64,000 bases of DNA, from positions 16,833,764 through 16,897,763 of the forward strand of contig NC_088306.1 in the NCBI RefSeq assembly GCF_032854445.1. The letters run 5' to 3'. The position numbers and the translations under genes were made by a program. The notes under the pieces are model-generated. The model searched no databases, was not told where the DNA came from, and saw only the letters and a list, made by a program, of their open reading frames with translations. Source of the stretch: Liolophura sinensis. Taxonomy: Eukaryota > Mollusca > Polyplacophora > Chitonida > Chitonidae. Below, piece by piece: positions 26,119 to 37,300 of the stretch (position 1 is its first letter; every line of letters begins with the position of its first letter).

Positions 26119-26287
26119 ATGGCTTTTCAATGTAACAATATGCCCAACGGAGAGTAAAAGAGAGTAAAAAAATACTGAACACAAAGGTTGTTTGAAGATG
26201 TTGCCATACATCACTACAGACAAGTCTTATTCTTGTAACCATGTTAGAAAGCCAGGCAGGGTAACGACGATGAATACGCACGCCCCG

Positions 26288-29200
26288 TCACGCGGTTGTA
26301 ATGTTGTGCATCACGTGATTAGTACCAGGAGAGTCGAATTGTACAATCAGTACGGTGTACGTCAGCAATATACCCAGCAACTGAAAATAAGACATCAAAA
26401 TGTATCCGTAGTGTAAATTTGGTTGGTTCTGGACAGCGAATCAGTGATTAAACAAATGACGTTTAAATACAAGATAAATGCATTTCTGTTCCAGTGCGGA
26501 ATGTCATAAAAAGGTGTAACTTTACTCTACCCCATGGACTAGACAATTTACCCGATTACTATGTACCCGTGTTGTTGAACAGGGGAGGTAACAAGGGTCC
26601 AGGTACCGGAGTCTAATTCCAGTTTGTACAACTTCCGCTAGATGAAGTCCATACTGATACCTTTAGATCAAAGTGCTACTGTTAGTGTTATCGAGAGTAA
26701 AAGCATACAAACCACCTGTCTAAGCTAGAATCACTCAATCTGTTAGACAATCCAATAATCAATCAGCTAATGGATATTCAAGTATTACTGGTACAGTACA
26801 ATATTGCTCCCTAAAACGTACGCACCGTAAGTATGTGACCTTTGTCAATCACCAACATGTCAGCCATGGTGAGTCCCACTGAACGACCTGTCAACTTGGT
26901 GGTGAAAAACGCAGCCTGAACCGGAAGAACATAAAAAGTAACTACACAACAGCGTGTGGACAGCACGTGCACTAAATAAACAATACAGGTGTAAATATAT
27001 GATCACTATCATTACTGTCTATCATTATACTATCTGTATTACTAATCGCAATTATCGACTTGAAACGCCAATTCACGTTCTAAGAGTTGTATACAGTTTT
27101 GAAGCTTTTAATATAACCTCATCGATGTTGTGTTTACAGGTCCCTTGAAATGGCTTCCAGATATGAGGACTAAAATGCCTAGTGTTCGCACACTGTGTCA
27201 GTTATTGAATGTATAGAGTCGCTGGGAATCTAAAACAAATCCCTTTGCCATCACGCTGTGGGTTCGTTTAACTTGTTCCTGATATTCAGCCGTCTGTAAC
27301 ATCTGTCGTCGTTACTACTAGCATTGCCTTCTGTCAGTGACACTTAACACCATGAGCTCTACATACTGATATGCTGAACGTCCATATTACTACAACGACA
27401 GTGGCATTTAAAAAAAATCCCCATTAACTATATTTTAATACCTATGAGGTTGTTTTCTAAATCAATATTTCATTGCCTGCTGTGGCTTGCCAACTATCAC
27501 CAAAGAAGTTACGTAGGCCTACTGGACGAAGAGCGACAGTTATTACACCTGTTACCTATATAGGTGATTTTAAGCCTTATTTATTACATTAACAAGATTT
27601 AGATTGTTTTAAAATTTTGGTATAATATAACATAACATTAGTAATTAAAATTTGTCTTATATCTAGTAGCCATATGACCTCACGACAGTAGGGTTTCAGT
27701 GTTCGATGTCTGGAAAATTTCTGTAATGAAAGACAATTCTTTCTGTGGTGCCCACAATTGAATATTCCACTTATACGACGGCGGCCAGCATTATGGTGGG
27801 AGGAAACCGGGCAGAACCCGGGGGAAACCCACGAAAATCCGTAGGTTGGTGAAGACCTTCCCACGTACGGCCGGAGAGGAAGCCAGCATGGCTTCACACA
27901 GTAACTCTTGCTGAAAATGAGAGTTACCCCGCGGTGCAACTACGTGTCAATGACGGAAGACAATGTCTGTAGTGCGCATGAGTGATTTTACAGGTAGCTG
28001 AATTTATTTTTTTTATAAGCTAAAAGAACATAACATGGTCATAGACGTTGCAATGATAGTCTCATACAGTTGTTTGAGAGTACGATAGAGTGTCAAGGAA
28101 AGCTAAGTTCCTACTGGATCACACATGGATAAAGTTCCTCTAGGGCCCTTGAATGATGTGGTGATGAGTTCGAATCCAGTTTTTTAATCCAAGCAAGTCG
28201 GATTACTCCGCCTACAAACCTGACCACTGTCACATAAGAAAACATTCTTAAGTGCAGCGACCAATCAATTAAAAAAATAAATTAATACATTACCATTTGT
28301 AACTCTTTTTGAGTTGCTTCCTTCAAACTCAGCTGACAAAACTCTCCCAGAATCTGCACAGCCTGTGCAAAGACAGGAACCCACGCATCAAGGCACTAAA
28401 CAGCCTAATCTTATCACTATTGTGACCAAAGGAACATTTAGATGTTGTAGGAATGAACGAAGTTAAACAATCTAATTAGTAAAGTATTTGAGGAATAACG
28501 AAACTATTTACACGTCGTCCATTGCTAACAGTGGAAAGAGTGACCAGTTTATCAAATGTGAGTGCTACACTTCGTGATTTCAGTCCGGCCGTACGTGGGA
28601 ATGTCTTTCAGCAACCTGCGGATGGTCGTGGGTTTTCACCGGGCTCTGCCCGGTTTCCTCCCACCATAATGCTGGCCGCCGTCGTATAAGTGAAATATTC
28701 TGGAGTACGACGTAAAACACCAATCAAATAAATAAATCAAATAAATCGTGATCAATATCCCTTGAACAATGAGATCAATATACCGAAGTATCCCTGACTT
28801 GTTTGAATTCCTGACATATCTCTTTATTTGAGGAGGCCATCAACCTCACGAGATCTAGATTCGAACCTGTGACCTCACTGGTCGAAGATCAATTGGTTAC
28901 TGAAAGAACAACGAAAATGATGAGAGACAGAATATATAATATTTATTTATTTATTTATTTGATTGGTGTTTTACGCCGTACTCAAGAATATTTCGCTTCT
29001 ACGACGGTAGTCAGCATTATGGTGGGAGGAAACGGGGCAGGGTTACTGACACACCTTCTTATGTATTGCCGGAGAGGAAGCCAGCATGAGCTGGACTTGA
29101 ACTCAGAGCGACCACATTGGTGAGAGGTTCCTGGGTCATTGCGATGAGCTAGCACGCTGACAGCCAGGCCACGGCGACCCCCTGTAATACTTATTTGTAC

Positions 29201-30303
29201 AAAAGCTTACGGCCCTTCCTGGCTGTACAACAACCTACCTTGCTGTTCACAAGAGAAGCCGAAATGACCACCAGCATTAGAAGGCTCGCCATAAATACCT
29301 CGTCGAATACAGCGTTGATAAATTCATCACTGTCATGGTCTTCTTTGAAAGTGGCGTTTAAGTTGAAACAGATAGACGCAATGGCCATGCCATACACGGA
29401 AAACACGAAAGCTTTAAATAGATCGTTCCCTAGACAAATCAGCTCACAGACGTCTCCATGGAATTCTACAGCTCTTTTCAAAACTTGGGTCTTTTCAAAA
29501 CCGCAGCTGGAATTGAACTGTCGCAGGCCAATGGAGCATTGATCAAACAGGTAAGATATCATTCTACAGAACCACAGGTAAATGCTCAGACAAATAAACA
29601 GACAAGAAACAGAAATTGCCATGGAATTTCCAAACCACAGGACAAGGGTAGCGTTCCAGAACGAGCTATAACCAATTTGAAATGGGCATGTGATTATCAC
29701 GAAGAAATTCTTTAGCAACCGTCGAATACAGGGTAAAAGTAAGAAACCTACACCCAAGAAAACAGCCGCAACAACTGTCATTAAAAGGCCACAAATACCC
29801 ACTTTACTGACTTTTTTAAAACTCCATTCCTTGGTAACGCCATACTTTCTCTGGATGCTGCATATCTTCTGTGGAAGCTTAGGCAATCTTGTAGAAAACG
29901 CGATTGCTGTGGCGGTCATAGAGAAGACCGACATGGTCGCTAGGAGAAGAAGTATGACCTGGATTTGAGATCGGACGTCGTCCAAGCTTACCGTTAGTGT
30001 GTCGAGGCAGCATAATAGCTTAATCACGTTACTCCAAGTCAGACTGTGGACGACAACCATGTATGCGACCCGGCTCCATTTTGTTAGCCCACGCCGTGGT
30101 TTCGCTGTCGAGACAACCTCACTTCTGCAGGAACATATTCCTGGATCACACAAAAGATCCGTATTGTACATCATGGCGGATAGGCGCAACAGCCAGGCTA
30201 GCGGCTTGAACAGCAGCGCGGACTTACAGCTTTCTGTAGCACTCCTGCTCTTTGCAGCCGTGTTTCTGTTGGAGCAGTCTTTTGCAATTTGACGTCTTGA
30301 CAT
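26288..30303 (-). CDS. Gustatory-receptor-like 7TM chemoreceptor, gene A (4 exons)
   Basis: Predicted seven-transmembrane chemoreceptor of the gustatory-receptor-like (Gr/GRL) superfamily, 438 aa, plasma membrane. Exons on the minus strand: 30303-29239, 28362-28294, 26915-26826 and 26380-26288, of 1065, 69, 90 and 93 nt. All introns are GT-AG and phase 0 (donors AAG|GTAGGT, ATG|GTAATG, ACG|GTGCGT). The start is the first ATG at 30303; the open frame runs further upstream without an ATG. Features seen: an N-terminal block FKPLAWLLRLSAMMYN near residues 32-47, then an LCDPGICSC cysteine motif. Several hydrophobic segments follow. The last exon carries T415-Y416 plus five hydrophobics plus Q422-F423, the TYhhhhhQF signature of insect Gr TM7. 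In insects such proteins are ligand-gated channels with an inverted topology; function here is inferred. Closest relative in the window is gene B. Introns hold SINEs. Ligand unknown. Confidence 0.85.
27755..27898 (-). repeat. SINE family 1, middle portion (gene A intron 2)
   Basis: 'acgacggcggccagcattatggtgggagg', 'cccacgaaaatccgtagg' and 'acgtacggccggagaggaagccagcatgg'. Both ends are truncated. Confidence 0.88.
28583..28740 (+). repeat. SINE family 1, 3' portion (gene A intron 1)
   Basis: A well conserved copy from 'ggccgtacgtgggaatgtc' to 'gtaaaacaccaatcaaataaa'. It lacks the tRNA head. Confidence 0.9.
28938..29182 (-). repeat. SINE family 1, near full length (gene A intron 1)
   Basis: (ATTT)n tail, 'ttgattggtgttttacgccgtactcaag', then the tRNA-like head ending at 'caggccacggcgaccccc'. 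It lies 57 bp from the end of exon 1. Confidence 0.9.
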
Positions 30304-30461
30304 TCCGTAATTTGTAGTGTCCTGTTTTAATCCAAACAAATAAAAATTCCCTTGTGATGGATTAGTGGAATCTCTACCACAGTCTATTAGAGCTGCCAGT
30401 ATCGTACAATTTATGCCTGTTGGTGGTAGGAGAGGTATAAGTTGCTAGAATTAAATCATTT

Positions 30462-30602
30462 ACATAAGCAGTTAGAATAAAACTCTAAGGTAAATGGACA
30501 ATAGACCAGATTTTACCATTTGGGTTTACCCATTTGCCAGCTATCCCACTGTTGTCGCTGCTTTGGTTTTTACTTTCTACAACGTACTCTTTTATGTTAA
30601 TC
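30462..30602 (-). repeat. Family 3 dispersed repeat, copy 3 (gene A promoter side)
   Basis: On the minus strand: 'gtaaaaaccaaagcagcgac', 'gtgggatagctggcaaatgg' and the terminal hairpin region 'ttagagttttattctaac'. It lies 160-300 bp upstream of the gene A start codon. Confidence 0.75.
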
Positions 30603-30604
30603 CT

Positions 30605-31295
30605 GTCCTTTGCTTACGTCATTATAGAAATACAATCTGTCTCTGACCAGTCTATAAATCAGGATTTCATTGGCGGTTTAGAAACCAAACATGAAAGCTC
30701 CTGAAGATCTTCACTGTGATACGAGGGCACATACACCATTTAAAATGCCCAATCTCGCTTAAACAATTCAAGAGTCTGATCAACATGGAGTCAAATCTGC
30801 GCCTGCGTGTTTCCATCGAGGCATTGTTTTCTCTGCAGTGTGAGATATCCATCTTTAAAGTTAAACCTTCATGAGTAAGTTGAAACAAATGCGATGCAGA
30901 GCAAACAATGTACTATATGTGTTTGAACTGATTCCATGGTGACAGCTAAATATTGTTTCCACCACAAAGAATTTGCCATTAAATCATCAAGTTTCATTAA
31001 GATGCCGGGGAACCGAGTTAAGTACTGACACAGCCTTGACTTGTATAAAGAAGTGCTAGAACCGTATAACATTTGTCTAAATCCTTGATAGACGTCAAAG
31101 ACTGCAAATATTATATTTCCGAAGTGAAAGTAAATATTTGTGCATCCGTTTCTGCGATGCGCTCCACGATCTCTTAAGGTTTACCCAGCACAATATACCG
31201 TTTAAAAACGTCTTCGATTTCCATGATGAGTGTGCTGAGTGAACCTTGGTCAAGAGATCAGGTGAAACGCTCTTTCCGACACCTCTATACGTAAG
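30605..31295. other. Divergent intergenic region between gene A and pseudogene D
   Basis: No coding exon recognised. The 60 bp before pseudogene D align loosely with the flank of gene C (agatca-gtgaaac-ctcttt), suggesting a conserved or duplicated promoter. Confidence 0.45.
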
Positions 31296-31682
31296 ATGGC
31301 GAGGAATAAAATATTTTTTCTGCCATACAGTCAGGATGGGGGATTCCGCTGGTTATAGACCACCACAATTTGCTTGTGAGACAGCTCTAATCTTCGAACC
31401 TCTCGTCTGCATGTTAAGTAGTATGTCCGTCACCATGAAGAACACTGGCGTGTTATATGTAGCGACGTTGACGGCGGTTTCGGAGATGTTTGAAGATTTT
31501 CTACGTGGTTACAATCACACCATCACTTGGACAATGGCACTGAAAATGTGCTATTGCGCATTGAATGTCGGATTACCATGGGAAAGGTGGAATCCCAACT
31601 TCGCTTCACCTTTCTCTTCATGAATTTAACTTTCTCAGTAAATTCTACGGTGACGATGGTCAAAATTCCATCCATTATTTGC
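31296..31682 (+). pseudogene. Truncated, frameshifted Gr-like chemoreceptor pseudogene D
   Basis: Decayed copy of the 5' part of gene C. The first codons from ATG 31296 read MARNKIFFLP, against MARNKIFVLP in gene C. A frame change follows within about 15 codons, so the similarity continues in another frame (RPPQFACETALIFEPL). The region matching the CSCSDVDGAAD segment of gene C is shortened. Downstream, pieces match gene C's TM1 (TWTMALKMC) and TM2 with a further frame change near 31590. Similarity ends near 31682, where a 53-bp minisatellite begins. No counterpart of the 69, 90 or 99 nt exons is seen before gene B. The 5' flank (ctctat-cgtaagATGGCGAG) resembles the gene C flank. It lies head to head with gene A, 992 bp between start codons. 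Confidence 0.8.
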
Positions 31683-31690
31683 TTATATTA

Positions 31691-31925
31691 TATGAAAACT
31701 TTTTATATGCTGTGATAGTGTTCCCCATACCGTGTCCCTGTTTCTATATGAACTTTTTACATACCGTGATAATGTTCTTATAACGTATTCATGTTGCTAT
31801 GTGAACTTTTCATATACCGTGATAATGTTTTTATACTGTGTCCTTGTTTCTATATGAACTTTTTATATACCGTGATAATGTTCCCGTAATGTGTTCATTT
31901 TTCTAAGTGAACTTGTCATAAACCG
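31691..31925. repeat. 53-bp minisatellite, about 4.4 units
   Basis: Units start at about 31691, 31747, 31800, 31853 and 31906. Each contains 'tatgaactttttatataccg' and 'tgataatgttc'. It abuts the truncation point of pseudogene D. Confidence 0.9.
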
Positions 31926-31957
31926 CCTATAGCAATTAATCATCTTTTCCAGCAAGA

Positions 31958-32088
31958 CGGGAGCAGTTAGAATAAAACCATAACTGAGGTAAATTGACAC
32001 GGGACCGCATTTCACCAGTATAAATACGTGTTACCATTTACCAAACTATCAATTATCGCTGCCCTGGTTGTTCCGAGACATTCGTATG
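31958..32088 (-). repeat. Family 3 dispersed repeat, copy 4
   Basis: The hairpin 'cagttagaataaaaccataactg' is intact, followed by 'aggtaaattgacacggg' and 'ccaaactatcaattatcgctgcc', as in copy 3. Confidence 0.73.
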
Positions 32089-32204
32089 TCACCCCTCAAT
32101 CATGATGGGCATTTCCGTCCATATAAAGTTCCAAATCGACGTTTAACAAAAAATCAAAGAGTTAGGAAAGTGCATAAAGTTGGAAATTAGGACAAATTCT
32201 TATA

Positions 32205-32440
32205 TAACAAAAGCGGGATAGCCAAGGGGCTAGCACGCCAGCACGGCGTAATGACCAATGCGGTCGCTGTGAGCAGTACGTAGGGAGTTCTCCCAGCAAC
32301 CTGCGGATGGTGGTGAGTTTTCCCGGGCTCTGCCCAGTTTCCTCCCACCATAATATTAGCCGTGGTCGTATAAGTGAAATATTCTTGAGTACGTCGTAAA
32401 ACACCAATCAATCAAATAAATAAATAAGTACATAAATAAA
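32205..32440 (+). repeat. SINE family 1, near full length
   Basis: Head 'ggctagcacgcc...caatgcggtcgctgtgag', then 'gttctcccagcaacctgcgg' and the terminal 'gtaaaacaccaatcaatc' plus an AAAT tail. Confidence 0.88.
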
Positions 32441-32631
32441 TACTGAGAAAGGCAGTCAACAGTTTGGAAGACGATTGGAAGTCACAATGAATGTTCTTGG
32501 TGAATGAATTAAATCCGTATCCAAATCTTGTACCATGCCAGTTTTTAAGTTGTCGTTCATGTACTGTTCAAATTTCCGAGAAGTTGATCTTTTACAACGT
32601 GCTTGAAAATCGAAGGTTGTACAGGATAGTG

Positions 32632-32758
32632 ATTTATTTACTTATTTATTTAATTGGTGTTTTACGCAGTACTCAAGAATATTTCAATTATATGATGGCG
32701 GCCAGCATTATGGTGGGAGGAAACAAGGCAGAGCCCAGGAGCATCCGCAGGTTTGCTA
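32632..32758 (-). repeat. SINE family 1, 3' portion
   Basis: 'ttaattggtgttttacgcagtactcaag' and 'ggcggccagcattatggtggg', ending at 'catccgcaggtttgc'. Confidence 0.88.
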
Positions 32759-32764
32759 GCTATC

Positions 32765-33270
32765 GAGGTCCTTTGATAACTGGTAACATAGCGTAACGTA
32801 AAGATACATTATTATTGCAGTATGCGACGTATCCAAATCACAGTTCAGACCCTGAAACGGTAAAACAGTATGAGTGTTTTCCGTCCGCTCGGTGATTGAT
32901 TGAGCGTTTATCTCGATGTATGTCAACAGTTACGTGTTGAAGTGCAACTTCAGCGTAAAAAACTCCTAATACGCAAGTAGTGTATCCATCCGAAGAACAA
33001 AAGGCCATGTCATCTCGATATTTCGACACTTTATGTTTCCTTCACAGTATGGGAATATTAGAACTAAATTACATGGTGACCATTACAGATGTATACAGCT
33101 ATGGAGACAAAGCCACACAATGCTGACCGTTTGAATTCAACATAGGATATAGATATAGAAGAATAAAACAGCAAGATGGTATAAAAGCCGGACATTTTAT
33201 TCTATGTTGGCTTTAAGGTCACGAGTAAGAGGTGAACATGACGTATTCCCATACAGGTATGGTGACAGTC
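32765..33270. other. No gene recognised
   Basis: Single-copy AT-rich sequence. Confidence 0.35.
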
Positions 33271-33275
33271 CCAAA

Positions 33276-33545
33276 ATGTTATTTATTTATTTATTTATTT
33301 GGTGTTGTACGCTGTATTCAAGAATATTTTGCTCACACGACGGTGGCCAGCATTATGGTTAGAGGAAACCGGGTGGAGCCCAGGGAATCCCACTACCATC
33401 CGCAGACTGTTAACAGTCCTTACCACGTACGATCGGAGAGAGGCGAGTAAGAGCTGGACTTGAACTCACAGCGACCACATTTGTGAGAGGCTCCTGTCTC
33501 ATTGCGCCTTGCTGGCGCGCTATCTCCCTCCGCCACGGAGGTGAT
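33276..33545 (-). repeat. SINE family 1, full length
   Basis: Complete from the (TTTA)n tail to the tRNA-like head 'cgccacggaggtg'. The core has 'gccagcattatggttagagg'. Confidence 0.9.
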
Positions 33546-33549
33546 TAAT

Positions 33550-34325
33550 TGGGTTTCTTGGAAAAATCGACAATTGTTCTAAAAAGATAACAATATACAG
33601 AACTCAGTCTCATTCATAAGATAATGTTTTGACGATCTATGGATTTTCACAACGCATATAAATATGTAACCGATTCGGTTCAAAAGTATATCATTCATTT
33701 ATCCATGATCAAGTTTCTCATCTTACGTCACGCTGATGGGCAAATGAGTATATTTAGGTTTGACATAGTACTTTTCTCATTTATAGCAATATTTCAGTTC
33801 TGTGTATTTTTTCATGGTTCCAGTGTATTAAATTTTGCGATTTTTATGAACAAGGAATGACCACACTTACCAAAAAAAATATTGTCGTTTGGTCATGGCA
33901 AATTTTTTTTGCTCAAGTTCATTGACACATTTATTGAAAGATAAAGTAGACAAAACACTCACTTTGTTTACCAAAACGAGGAAATATATCTACAATCAAA
34001 AATACAACGCAAGGAATCCCGGAGAACTTCAGTAAGTCAAGTGAAGATTATCTCAAGGTAACATATGAAGAAACAAGAGCGACAACAACATTCGGTAAAA
34101 ACTACTAACAGTAGTGAACGACACGCTACTAGATGTAAAATTGATCACGGCGCTTCCACAAGGCTAGGACTGCTCATGTGTCAATAGACAGAAGGTCAAG
34201 GTCAGAAATCATCTTTATGAGCGCATTAGTAATTGGTTAGTGGCTGTCAATCGAGACTGAAAGTACCCATGCCCTTGCTAGTTTGTCTTATCTATCATAA
34301 CTGTCTTCTCATTAAAGACGATGTG
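33550..34325. other. 3' flank of gene B; no gene recognised
   Basis: AT-rich. No canonical poly(A) hexamer was spotted close to the gene B stop codon. Confidence 0.35.
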
Positions 34326-34326
34326 A

Positions 34327-37300
34327 TTAGGCTGAGGTCGCGTTTTTGGCCACGTGCGCGATACTGGACGGGTCAAACTGCACGATCAACACGGTGTAGG
34401 TCAGCAGAATACCCAACAGCTGAAATAAAGGAGAAAGAATTGTTTCCATCTTAATTTCAATAAAATGCGAATTATAGGTGGAAAAGAACAATTAGCTTTA
34501 AAGTTTCAAAATTTTGCTACCGAAAAGTTTTGGGGCTTGTTTTTTTTTTAACCCAAAGTGTTTTTAATGATTTTTAGAGTTTTAGAAAAATTCCAAAGAA
34601 GTGGCGGTAACGTTTATGAACTTACGATGTTTAATCTATCAGTTAATGAATCCACACCATGCTCCCAAAATATCGCCAAATATATAAATTGTTCAGTCTA
34701 CAAATATGTCCATTTACACATGCAGCCTGTAGCTAAAATTGTTCTTACTGTAAGTATATGCCCTTTGTCGATAACCAACATATCAGCCACAGTGATGCCC
34801 ACTGGCGATCCTGCCAACTTGGTGGCGAAAAACGATACCTGAAAGTAAAAGATAAAGTTACCATAAGAGAAATGACAGGCATTTTCAATTTTATGTAAAT
34901 TTTGTAAATTTTTACAAGTTATACTGCTAACATCTATCCACTTTTCTGAGGACTAATTCTACCTAAGTCATGGTACGGTGGGGTACATATCTTGCTACTG
35001 TTTAGACATTTACATAAACAGTTGGACTATAATCCGAACTTAGGTAAACTGACAAAAGGCCATCAGTCGCGGTGTCGTGTGACTATTTGCCAACAGCCAC
35101 ATTGTAGTCCTGTCTCTGGTTTTACTCTTTGTATTAGACAAAAGGCCGTCAGTCGCGGGGTCGTGTGACAATTTGCCAACAGCCACATTGTCGTCCCTTC
35201 TCTGGTTTTACTCTTTGTATTAGACAAAAGGCCGTCAGTCGCGGTGTCTTGTGACTATTTGCCAATAGCCACATTAACGTCCCTTCTCTGGTTTTACTCT
35301 TTGTATTAGACAAAAGGCCGTCAGTCGCGGTGTCTTGTGACTATTTGCCAATAGCCACATTGTAGTCCTGTCTCTGGTTTTACTCTTTGTATTAGACAAA
35401 AGGCCGTCAGTCGCGGTGTCTTGTGACTATTTGCCAACAGCCACATTGTCGTCCCTTCTCTGGTTTTACTCTATGTATTAGACAAAAGGCCGTCAGTCGC
35501 GGGGTCGTGTGACAATTTGCCAACAGCCACATTGTCGTCCCTTCTCTTGTTTTACTCTTTGTATTAGACAAAAGGCCGTCAGTCGCGGTGTCTTGTGACT
35601 ATCTGCCAACAGCCACATTGTCGTCTCTTCTCTGGTTTTACTCTTTGTATTAGACAAAAGGCCGTCAGTCGCGGTGTCTTGTGACTATCTGCCAACAGCC
35701 ACATTGTAGTCCGTTCTCTGGTTTTACTCTTTGTATTAGACAAAAGGCCGTCAGTCGCGGTGTCGTGTGACTATTTGCCCTTCTCTGATCATACTCTTTG
35801 TATTATTCTTTCATATTTGTCGGAGTCTTTGTCACTTTTCATTCCTATAAATAAATGACACACCTAAAAGGATGTCGAATTGTTTTAGCAGATTTTCTTG
35901 AATTTTGCGCTAATGGAAACATTATTCCATGCGATTTTTAATGTGCGAGTCAAGTTCAACAGTCTTATACAACTGGTAGATCACAAAAGACCCGTTTCCA
36001 AAACAAGCGGGATCACCAAAGGAATGCACAAAAAGAGTCATATGCGTAATAAATGCACTAGGTAATATCTGAGAGAAGCAGTCATTACTCTTTAACAGCA
36101 CAAGAGAAGGAAGGCGATTTCTATAGGCATGACATCCAACTGAAATTTTTGTGAATAAATCCTATGCCCAATTCGCATGAATATAGCTATTTGCTTGCAG
36201 CTGTTAATAAAACCATGTTGTTGTACTGAAAGCCTGTCCTATCCGTTTGGTACGAACCATCACAGCGCAGAGCGTAAAACCAGAGCAGCGTCGCCACAGT
36301 GTGTAAAATGTCATACGTAACCAGTGAATTCCGGCCCCTGATGTGGTTTCACATCAGTTAGAGTTTTATTGAAACTGTCCACAAAAACATGATGATGTAT
36401 ATAATGATTGCTTCTACAGCCCTTTATCCCGATTTAAGTAGAATTAGATTCAAATATGACAACACTGAGAAAGATCGCCATTACTCCCGTGTCACTGCAG
36501 AATTCAAGAAACTTCGGGTGACGGCGCTAGATTGGAATATCCTTAACACAATAGTTTTAAATCATTAACCAATGACGTATATTGAAATCATCCCATTTTA
36601 CACTGTATCTAACAAATGCCGTAGTGCGAAACCCTTTGGTATATTACTATCAAATAAAATCTATAAAATCTTTTCTACATTACCAACTGTAAATCTTCGT
36701 TAGTCGCCTCCTTTACACTCAGCTGACACAGGTCTCCCCTAATCTGCGCAGCCTTTGAAGTTTGAAGAAAAAAAGTTGATATTAAATACTGTTTTGCTTT
36801 TTAACTTTATTCAACAGGGGACCGTTGATACTGGAAATAGGAAAACAACGAACAGTGCCTTGATATTTAAATCAGAAATGATGGTGTCTTTCCATTTATC
36901 ATATATAGGTACGATATTTTTCATATTCAAATACCAGAATAGATCTTTCTCCATATCAAATCATTATGATTTTTGAAAATACAGCACAAGAGGTTTCCAT
37001 TCAACATCTCGAAAGAGCTGCATTCGTGGTATTCAACTTCTCAAACGACAAGTTATCCAGACATTTAAATCACAAAGTTTAACTATCTTTTCATTTTTTA
37101 AATAAACCATATTCGCAATATTCAAATTCCATGTTCCCCCACGTTTGAAAGGTATTTAAATATCAGAGGTTTTTTTTTCGTCTTTCAAATGAAGCAACCA
37201 GCCACAATAGTACAGTTGGTAGAGTGTCCGCTTCGGTAGCGGTAGATCCCGGGTTAATCCTGCGTCAGGTCACACCAAAGAATTTAAAAGGGGAAGTAGT

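Noticed and set aside
25885-26281. Lys/Ser/Gln/His-rich minus-strand frames
   Set aside because: Produced by the short-period array at 25685-26118.
29195-30292. Plus-strand frames within gene A exon 1
   Set aside because: Antisense shadows of the receptor exon, with no domain of their own.
35049-35785. CRISPR array
   Set aside because: Units are contiguous near-identical 86-bp repeats without unique spacers, in a eukaryotic intron. The same applies to the 49- and 72-bp arrays.
37200-37265. Functional tRNA gene
   Set aside because: Box A and box B are present, but the sequence continues into the SINE family 2 body and its 3' acceptor half does not pair.
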